Of a stretch of DNA of 64,000 nt, positions 55,540-64,000 are shown piece after piece. The first letter of the stretch is position 1; the number at the start of each line of letters is the position of its first letter. A program made the position numbers and the translations under genes. This stretch comes from Pelobates cultripes (Eukaryota; Chordata; Amphibia; Anura; Pelobatidae). A model generated the notes under the pieces. That model did not search any database. It was not told the origin of the DNA and saw nothing but the letters and a program-made list of their open reading frames with translations. The stretch spans positions 205,688,685-205,752,684 of the forward strand of contig OW240914.1 in NCBI GenBank assembly GCA_933207985.1, in the 5' to 3' direction.

Positions 55540-56093
55540 AGGAAGACTATAGTGACCTAAACAACTTAAGCTCAATGAAGCAGTTTTGGTGTATATATCA
55601 TGCCTCTCAGGTTTTACTGCTCAGTCCACTACCTTTTAGGAGTTAAATCACTTTGTTTCTGTTTATAAAGCACTTGCCACACTTCCCCTGGCTCTGATTG
55701 ACACAGCCTGCATGGAAAAAAAACAACTGGTTTCACTTTCATTTAGATGTAATTTACCTTAAACAATGTTATCTCTTGCTCTGTAAATTGAACTTTAATT
55801 ACATACAAGAGGCTCTTGCAGGGTCTACAAGCTATTAACGTACCGGGGGTAAGAAAATCTAAATTAAACAGAACTTGCAATAAAGGAAGGATAAACATTA
55901 GGTGGCTCTTTACAAGAAGTGTTCATGCAAGGCTGTGCAAGTCACATGCAGGGAGGTGTGACTAGGGTTCAGAAAAAAAAAGTGATTTAATTCCTAAATG
56001 GCAGATAATTGAGCTCAGAGACTGCAGGGGCATGATCTATTCACCAAAACTGTTTCATTATGCTAAAGTTGTTTTGGTGATTATAGTGTCCCT
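55540..56093 (+). repeat. TTAA-type MITE, related subfamily
   Basis: Between TTAA 55536-55539 and TTAA 56094-56097. Ends AGGAAGACTATAGTGACC and TATAGTGTCCCT. Subterminal ACAACTTAAGCTCAATGAAG on the left versus AAAGTTGTTTTGGTGATT on the right. Confidence 0.75.
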
Positions 56094-56351
56094 TTAAAGA
56101 TGAGATGTAACTTGGGGAGATGCTCATTCTAATAACTAAAAAAAATTATCTACTAGATGTTCTAAAAAGGATACTATGGGCATCGAGATCACTTCATCTC
56201 AGAGATGTCATCCGGGTACTATGGCCCTGTAGTTTTAACTTTAACTAAAAACATTGCCATTCTGCAGCACGTAATGTTTGCATTAAAGGGCTTAAATGGC
56301 TCAAGTGGGGGGGACATTACTACCGATAGATTAAAACTAAAGAGCAAAGCA

Positions 56352-57138
56352 AACATGTCAAACTTGCGGCCCACAATGAACATCTTTGCAGCCCGGCGAG
56401 CTGCGAGTACATGCTTAGTGTTAAAGCAGAGTAGGCACCTGCTTTCTCCATATTGCAGGTGTCTACTCTGCTAAAATTTACCTGGCCAGTGCTCGGAGAG
56501 GTCGCTGGAGGAGCTCGGTCTTCCTGCTCCTCACTGCTTCCTCGCGCGCGCCGTCTGTAGTGATTCCAGGTTCCGGAATGTGACACCATATTCCGGCACC
56601 ACTAAACTGCGAGCGAGCAGTGAGGATCAGGAAGGAGAAAACCAGATAGAAGATCCCCACTGGAACCCAGGGAGAGGCCCCACACCAACTCCCAAAGGAT
56701 AGGGAACAATAAATAAAATTATGCAAGTGTGTGTCTGTCAGTGAGTGAGTGTGAGTGTATCTTTCTGTGTGTGTCTGTGTGTTTGTCAGTGTGTTTCTGT
56801 GTGTCTGTCAGTGAGTGTGTGTGTGTCAGTGAGTGTTTGTGTGTCAGTCAGTGTTGCCATGGCTGCTGCTGGACAGTGGAGTACCTGGAGGGGCATGGAG
56901 AGGGGGGGACTGGGATTTAGTATAGGGGGAGGACTGGAATTTAGTATATGGGGAGGACTGGGATTTAGTAGAGGGGGTGCTGTGGTTAAGTACAGGGGGA
57001 TAATGTTTTCTTTTCTTTTTTTATACTGTACTTTTCAAAATAAACCTAAGTTTTTATGAAAATGTAAGTTGTTTTTTGTGGCCCACATAAACTTAAACCC
57101 TGTTTATTTGGCCCGTGCTAGACTTTGAGTTTCACATG
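56352..57138 (+). repeat. Interspersed repeat (copy 2), intact empty site
   Basis: Same family as 51781-53905. ACATGTCAAACTTGCGGCCC at the left end, GCTAGACTTTGAGTTTCACA at the right. A GT-rich run lies at 56725-56850. At 57090-57100 it reads AAACTTAAACC without the insertion found in copy 1. Confidence 0.7.
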
Positions 57139-57375
57139 CTAGCTTTAAAGGGTTTTAAATCCCCATAACAATTTAGCATTACAGCAAAGGATATGGTACT
57201 GAAAATACTGTACAACTACTCTCACTGCTGAGAGTGGCATATAATTGCAGCAATTTCAATCAGATGCATCTGAAACAATCTCAGTATTGATCATTTCACA
57301 TAAGGAATCATGGGGATGCTGAAATTGCTGGGCAGTAATCTAAAAACATTCAGGTGCCCATCCAATAAAAATGTG

Positions 57376-57380
<5 letters not shown>

Positions 57381-57419
<39 letters not shown>
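57381..57419. repeat. (TA)n microsatellite
   Basis: About 19 TA units. Confidence 0.9.
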
Positions 57420-57423
<4 letters not shown>

Positions 57424-57958
57424 GAGTGTTCCTTTAAAGTACATTCATTAATGCCCTGCCTTCACTGAGTATCAGACCCCAGTATGCTATCAGCACAGCA
57501 CATTTGCTAAAATGATGCACAAAGATCACAGACCTGGTTACAAATGGGTTAAATACATTAATGTGACATTATCTAGGGAGTTCACCTGGGTAATGCAAGT
57601 ACCCTTTTGCTCTGTATCTATTTCAAGTCCTGTCCAGTCACGTAAGTCAATACAGGACTACCTTGTTTTAGTTTCATGACATGTGCTCTCATATTACAGC
57701 TAAATCCTTTTACCTAGGTGACACAGCCTCACTTTAGGTGATAGAAAAGGTCAGACTAGAACACATGTAAGCACTTCAAAAGACAAAATGAAAAATAAAC
57801 TGTTACTATCAGGTGTACTTGTTGGATAAACGGTCAATAATAGCACTACTTCACTAGTACAATCAGTTACCAGAGGTATTTGATTGAAACACATATTGAG
57901 AAATATGGCCCTAGTGAACTTAAAATGTCATAATGAATTATATATCTACTAATATTAA

Positions 57959-58349
57959 AGGACCACTATAGCCACCCAGACCACTTCAGCTTAATGAAGT
58001 GGTCTGGGTGCCAGGTCCAACTAGGATTAACCCTTTCTTCTATAAATATAGCAGTTTCAGAGAAACTGCTATGTTTATAATAGGGTTAATCCAGCCTCTA
58101 GTGGCTGTCTCATTGACAGGCGCTAGAGGCGCTTCCGCGCTTCTCACTGTGATTTTCACAGTGAGAAGACGCCAGCGTCCATAGGAAAGCATTGAGAATG
58201 CTTTCCTATGGACTGGCTGGATGCGCACACGGCTCGTGCCGCGCATGCACATTCAGCCGATGAGGAGGAGAGTCCCCCGTCCGGCGCTGGAAAAAGAGGT
58301 AAATTTAACCCCTTCCACCCCCTAGTTTTCCTGGCACTATAGTGGTCCT
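57959..58349 (+). repeat. TTAA-type MITE, complete, copy B
   Basis: Between TTAA 57955-57958 and TTAA 58350-58353. Left end AGGACCACTATAGCCACC with the CCAGACCACTTC/GAAGTGGTCTGG hairpin; right end TTTTCCTGGCACTATAGTGG. Orientation is opposite to copy A. Confidence 0.85.
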
Positions 58350-58353
58350 TTAA

Positions 58354-61300
58354 CTCAGCCTAATCTTGCAGAATGCCATGCATCCCTATGCAGCCACCAA
58401 GGGCTCAGGGTTAGACGGGGGCCCAGATACATGAATTTGCTTGGCCCCATTAATCCCTAGCTAAAGAATAAAGGGGAGGTCTAAACTGGTGACCTGCTTG
58501 TAGGATCTTAATACATTTCTGATGCCTTCTTACCTTCTATTGTACCTATACCAATGTATGTTAAATCTGTAAACTTTAGGGCCAATCCCAATGCAGCAAT
58601 TGTCCCCTTGGCCCTGAGCCAATTCTTCACTGAAGTGTGGGGGCAATATGGTAGGAGTCTGCAAGTAGCAATTAATCAAGTTTGGAGAAAGCCAACTGTC
58701 TCAGCTAACGGCTATGGATCATTATTCATTAAACCATGAACCAGGGAATTTCAGGCTAGAATAATTGGAATTGTAAAATCCTTCAACCTAGCACTCAAGT
58801 TTAGCTGTTTTGGCATTTGAGATTCCCTGGCCAATTCAAAACAGAATGATTGACCAGGTTACAAATAAAATCTAAAATGATTTGTTTTCTTATAATGTTT
58901 GTTCTTGTGTTTTGTTTTTCCTATCTGTACTGCAACATATCTTTCTCCATTATCTACTGTCATTGTTTACCATTATATGGCATGGATGTGCACAGAAGGC
59001 TGTTTGCTATGTCTAGCTAACCAATAAACTCTGACTATAAAGAAAATGATTGCGGACTTCATAATCATTGAATAGTTATGAAATGAAATCGCTAAATGTA
59101 CTCCAAAGCAGCCACTTTGAGAAATAGCTGAAATAGTAAGATTGTATCAGTTCAAACCCCTTCACCAATTTGTTTTTAGTTCACCAAAATTCATAATAAA
59201 TGTATTCACTAAACAGCAAGTTGCAGTGAATTGAAATCCAACATTGTGGTTAAAATAGCCAAACTATCACTATACCTGAGTTGGAATCTTTTTCTAAATC
59301 ATTTATTTTGCCTAATTTTTGCGATTTAAAATTCAGTTTGCTACAGTTGTGATTTTGTGATAAATAAACTAATAGGGCTTATTTCCTGAACACTAAATTA
59401 CATATTCACATCAACTCATGGTAGACAGCAAACCAAATGGAAAAATGTTGGCTAAAGTAGTTAAACCCTTACTATGTTTGCATTTTATTTTAATTTTTTT
59501 CAGATTAGCCCCTTTTGCCTAAATTTTGCCATTTGGTTTTCTGTTCAATGCAGTTCACAGTTTAGTGCAGGGACAGTTACACACCGACCCTGATAATGTT
59601 TGATTTATTTACCAGCTATTTAATTAATTAATTGTTTTAAAGAAAAATGTGCACTTTATGACCAGATTTTCCAGTATATTTTGCCACAGCCCACAGTTAA
59701 TTTCAAACACTTGTTCTAGTTTTACTATAGGCAGTGATCCCCTATGTCAGTGTCTCCTATCATCAATTACACTCTATAAATAATGCTCTGTTCTCCTAAG
59801 GAACAAACTGTCAGACCTCCTGATTGTTAAACAGTGACCCAGCTGTAAATCTCCACTCAATCCTTTCCGAGTACTGCTATTTTTGCAGTAGAGTGCCAAA
59901 ATAAACCATGGAATATGTAACTGGGACAACACAGCAACATAAGGACTCATTGGTATCATGTTCATATACATTTCTATCCATTCATTGTAAGCACAACTCA
60001 CAAGTGTGGATTTACAGCAGATATTGGACAGAACATGACCCCAGATCAGTTTTACACTGCTGTGAAAAAGGAAAAACATTCAACATTCTACATCTCAGAA
60101 GAAAATAGCAAATATTAAATTAAAAAAAAAAAAATATATATATATAAAACATGAAGGGAGTTTACTATTAAAATACACATTCACTATAGCATTATATGCT
60201 GTTTTCTTTCCACAATGGATCCTTGAGCTGTTCAATTTTCTAACCATAGAAAAGAAAATTGCTTGTAAGCACCACTTATCTCGTCCATGGATCCCCAGAT
60301 GGTGGCAAAGTCATATTCTGCTGCTCTAGCGCCTTTCACACTGATAGAATATGGGATGGGCTTCTGTTATACAGGGTTATTCACTAAAGTGAGAATTCAA
60401 GGTGAATTCAAAGTGAATCTAAAATGTATGGCCTCAACTGACAAAACAGCTGACCTAAAGAATGTTTCCAGTTCTGTGCTGTTGAACTTAAATTTGACAT
60501 TCACCTTCAATTCTCACTTCAGTAAATAAGTCTGTTAGTGGTTTATATTTTGGGAAATGGCATCTTCTGGCCAGCCGAATTGACACCAAATTGAGGTCAA
60601 ACTGGGTCCTTCATAAACCTGAAACCACTGGGAACTCATTACCCTTTCATCATTCTGGTGATCCCACTACATTCTGGTTTTTGATCTCTGTTTTTTTTAT
60701 TCGTTTCGTTTTGTCTGTCTATTCTACATTCTATTTTTACAGACTGTGGGTTGTGTGAACATTCTCATTTTGGTTATACTGTGCTATTTTATTTCCTGAT
60801 ATTATGAATTGCTCGGTCACTGAGTAACTAGGTTTTTGGCCCAGTTTAGGCCCTTTGCATTTCACCTCTTGGAAGGCATTCAGTAACTACAGCCAGGTCC
60901 AGTAATAATGTCTCATGCACTTTAAATATTTTATACAAAGTTTTAGTCGCTTTGACTTATGTTTACATACCAAGTTGTATCTAGCCCACTTAGCATATGC
61001 TATTTTGTATCCTCTCCCCAAGACAGTCTTGAACTATAATCTTACCATTGAATAGCCTTATGCTATCTCATTTGCCATGTATAGTCTTGTGCTATCCCTG
61101 TTTCTCTGTAGGGCCTGGTGCTCATCCCTTTTCCCAATATAGCCTTTGTTATCTTCTTTCCCTATAGAGCCTTGTCCTATCCCTTTTCCTTTGTAATTGC
61201 CTTGTGCTCCTTCCTTCGCCCGGTAAAGACTTTGTAATCTCTTTACCTGCAAGTTCTTGTACTATTGCCTTTCACCTGTAGAACCTAATGTTATCCCCTT

Positions 61301-61436
61301 GCTGCATTGCTAATGCAGTTTATTGCTCTGCTGTGTTCCTTTTAAAGCTTTCAATTATCCACTGAAAACCCATATAGAACCTTATGGCGTTCCCTTTATC
61401 TTTGTGGTGCCTTGTGACGTCCCCTTTCTCCTAGAG
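58354..61436. other. AT-rich non-coding stretch
   Basis: No gene. Short frames here have non-coding composition. An A-run with TATATA is at 60121-60147. Confidence 0.35.
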
Positions 61437-61570
61437 TAGTGTTTCCCAAACCAGTCCTCTAGACCCACCCATAGTCCAGCTTTTGTCAGTATCTCCACTG
61501 GAATAAAACAGGGAAATACATGAATACTTGTATTGTAGGTAGGCCACGAGGACTGGTTTGGGAGCCACTG
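61437..61570. repeat. Short hAT-like MITE
   Basis: Inverted ends TAGTGTTTCCCAAACCAGTC and GACTGGTTTGGGAGCCACTG, 134 bp. The flanks TCCTAGAG and TCGAAGAG match at 6 of 8 positions, consistent with a decayed 8-bp hAT target duplication. Confidence 0.65.
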
Positions 61571-63125
61571 TCGAAGAGAAATAGATTTATATTATTAATA
61601 GAATAACAATTCAGGAATACCGTAAAGACACATCTCTGTTGTCTTCAACCTAAGCTCCATAAGCAGTCTCAAATTCTAATCAACTATTTTAACTCTTCCT
61701 CCCACTTTTTTTTTAAATGTATTTTTGTTGTGTGCATATAACGATACAAGCTTTCCTTGCCACAATAGCATCAGCACGTACAAGTATGACATCTAATAGG
61801 CTACATTAGTGTGGCTACTATGAAATTGTACCATTTTTATGTTTTTAGTACATTAGTATGCATGAGTCAGGAGAGGAGCTGGGAAGATTGTGTTAAACAT
61901 GACAACTGACGTTATGTGTATTAAATATGAGGTAAAGGAAACAGGCTAAGCCACTTGCTTTAAAATAGTAAGAGAAAAGAAACCAGCTAGTTGCATGCTA
62001 TATAATAGGTGTAAAATGGCTAATATGAGATTACAGTATAGCATGTTACATTTAACAAGTGTGAACATAAGGTTGAGATGTTGCTTGTCGACCGCTGGAC
62101 TCCTCTTCGGATCAGACTGATGAGAGCTGCTTTGCTAAAGAATCGGAGAGCTCTGTGTCCACAGTGTAGGCCCGCTTATGAGGAGGGATGTAAGGCTGTC
62201 AGCCAATACCCAGCCTATGTATGCCTTTTCCATGGTTGTGCAGTCCACATGGGTGAGTATCCGTGCAGTGCCAAAATGGAGCGTCCGTCCAGTCTCAGGC
62301 CTGAGTCACTGCTAACCTTTTGTGGTTGCCTTTTCTGAAATGCCTGAAGGCTATTTTCTCCTCTGTTGGGGTACTGAAGGCTGCCCAGTAAGTCACGAAT
62401 GATGCTGCTCGTCGATAGTGACGTGTGGTCTGTTTTAGTGGGACATGGGATCTCCAGGTTGGCCTCAGTGAGAGCTTGAGGTGGGAAGCGCGGCAGCCTT
62501 TGTAGTCACATTGTGTGGTAGGGGTCTCTCGGGTCTCTCCTGGCAAAGGGGTTTGAGTCGTAGTTGGTGAGGCCTTGCCACTATGGTAGGACTCTGCCTT
62601 TGTTGCTGGATTTTGGCTTATTTGGGTGAGGCAATAGTGCTGGAGTGGCAGGCCACCCGGGCCCAGAAATCCCCAAATATCTTGTCAAAATTGGTCTCGA
62701 AGCGTTGCACCCAATCCATGCCTTCTGGGCCTACTGTACTGGGTATAGGTTTCATTTTTGGGTCCCCTGCAGTTGAGTTGCAGCGTAGCTAAATTCCCCA
62801 GCGGGGATATCCCCCACCAGTTGAGAGGGCGGGTAGCGGGGCTTCAGGAGATTTCCTCCGGGGTGCACAGTCCCGGGCGGGAAATCAGCCGCAACCCCCA
62901 GCCAATGGGCCAGCAGTTCCGCTGAGACACAGGGCCAGGTTTCAGCCTTGTAAAAGCGATTTTTCAGAACCTTTGGCTTTTCCTTTGTTAAAGTTGTTGT
63001 TATCGCTTGGTTCTGAGCTGTTTGCGGATTATTAGTTGCAGATTTAGCAGGTTTAATGCTTGTTTTGGCAAGAGCTCTATAACAAAAGATAATGCAATTG
63101 TATACAAGTCAACAGTTCATTCTTC
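61571..63125. other. Unassigned; GC-rich domain 62070-62960
   Basis: The left part is AT-rich. From about 62070 to 62960 composition becomes GC-richer with several short frames on both strands (for example an 86-codon plus frame at 62078). None shows recognisable domains. It could be the untranslated end of a repeat element; I do not assign it. Confidence 0.3.
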
Positions 63126-63129
63126 TTAA

Positions 63130-63569
63130 AGGACCACTCTAGGCACCCAGACCACTTCAGCTTAATGAAGTGGTCTGGGTGCCAGGTCCAGCTAGGGTTA
63201 ACCCATTTTTTAATAAACATAGCAGTTTCAGAGAAACTGCTATGTTTATTAATGGGTTAAGCCTTCCCCCTAATCCTCTAGTGGCTGTCTCATTGACAGC
63301 CACTAGAGGCGCTTGCGTTTTCACTGTGATTTTCACAGTGAGAGCACGCGTCCATAGGAAAGCATTGTAAATGCTTTCCTATGCGAATCGCTGAATGCGC
63401 AGCCACGGGGCGGATCGGAGGAGGAGAGCTCTCCGCTGGAAAAATGTAAGTTTAAACCCCTTTCCCCTTTGCAGAGCTGGGCGGGAGGGGGTCCCTGAGG
63501 GTGGGGGCACCCTCAGGGCACTATAGTGCCAGGAAAACGAGTATGTTTTCCTGGCACTATAGTGGTCCT
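63130..63569 (-). repeat. TTAA-type MITE, complete, copy C (inverted relative to A)
   Basis: Between TTAA 63126-63129 and TTAA 63570-63573. It begins AGGACCACTCTAGGCACCCA and ends CACTATAGTGGTCCT. It is close to the reverse complement of copy A, 8 kb away, including the TAATGGGTTAAGCCTTCCCC segment. Confidence 0.85.
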
Positions 63570-63573
63570 TTAA

Positions 63574-64000
63574 TGTATTTTCTTTAAATCTTTATTAAAG
63601 CATTTGACATGGGGAGAAGAAAGATTTACCCATGTTATGGCCAAGGTAATCTGGTATACTGAAAATTCACTGCTGTCACCTTTAATAGCCATGGACACAC
63701 CTTCATAACATATGGAATATAATTCAACTAGAAGTAATGCCATCAATAACAGACACAGAGCTGAGAGCACTAACATTGACGGTAAATCTAAAAGCAGAAA
63801 CGAACTCATAAAATAGCATTACACATCTGAAAATTCTTCCAGTAAAATCTATACAAGCAGCATTATCACGGTGGTTAATATATATGTAAATATATATATG
63901 ATATATCATGACATATTTTAGTAGTATGGTTCTCTGTACTGTATCTGTCTGCACAGAGATATTCTGTAAAATGATACTGCGCTCTATGGCAAACTATGTC
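63574..64000. other. AT-rich non-coding stretch to the window edge
   Basis: No feature seen apart from short ATATAT tracts near 63880. Confidence 0.35.

Noticed and set aside
1..64000. CRISPR array, operon or prokaryotic mobile system
   Set aside because: The tandem repeats are microsatellites or transposon parts without regular unique spacers, and gene content and splice signals are vertebrate.

Overview
The window reads as nuclear DNA of a vertebrate, most likely a frog (anuran) with a repeat-rich genome. The evidence is one clearly recognisable vertebrate host gene at the left edge, a dense mix of DIRS, Tc1/mariner, CR1-like and 2A-bearing LINE, Gypsy-like LTR and MITE elements of the kinds common in anurans, long AC/GT, AT and GATA microsatellites, and no operon-like gene packing. 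No RNA gene, CRISPR array or bacterial feature was seen.

Host gene: positions 1-2175 (minus strand) encode the first 725 residues of DNA ligase IV (LIG4). All nucleotidyltransferase motifs are intact, and the C-terminal part (rest of BRCT1, XRCC4-binding linker, BRCT2) lies beyond the left edge. A good splice acceptor sits just upstream of the ATG, so the sequence to the right is a LIG4 5'-UTR intron and/or intergenic DNA. In other vertebrates ABHD13 starts head-to-head beside LIG4; I find no ABHD13 coding sequence here. One short minus-strand exon-like ORF near 26.1 kb is the only other candidate for host coding sequence and is unidentified.

Repeats, left to right: a LINE 3'-end remnant (2.5-3.0 kb); a Tc1-like element with a broken DD37E-spaced transposase (3.33-4.87 kb); TTAA-flanked MITEs (5.4-6.9 kb); a nearly complete DIRS retrotransposon (7.32-13.30 kb) with GAG, RT/RNase H and tyrosine recombinase regions, 195-bp inverted terminal repeats and an internal complementary region; a LINE whose N-terminal ORF carries a 2A-like motif (14.1-15.94 kb); an orientation-flipping GT minisatellite (16.8-17.35 kb); a multi-arm inverted repeat (19.3-19.8 kb); an LTR retrotransposon with a perfect 5-bp target duplication and unequal LTRs (22.99-25.59 kb); an antisense CR1 LINE (34.6-36.95 kb); a probable solo LTR (39.9-40.35 kb); a second, decayed Tc1 element (41.10-42.62 kb); a local tandem duplication (44.0-45.3 kb); GT-rich arrays (46.0-46.75 kb); a foldback element made of chained hairpins inserted at TA inside an older repeat (52.56-53.85 kb); and several TTAA MITEs (54.97-63.57 kb).

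The genes do not form a pathway: LIG4 is the host double-strand-break ligase, and everything else is selfish DNA at various stages of decay. The most informative structures are the DIRS internal circle-junction copy, the 2A-like LINE leader, the inverted hairpin loop at 53.4 kb, and the in-window empty site that proves the TA-targeted insertion of the foldback element.
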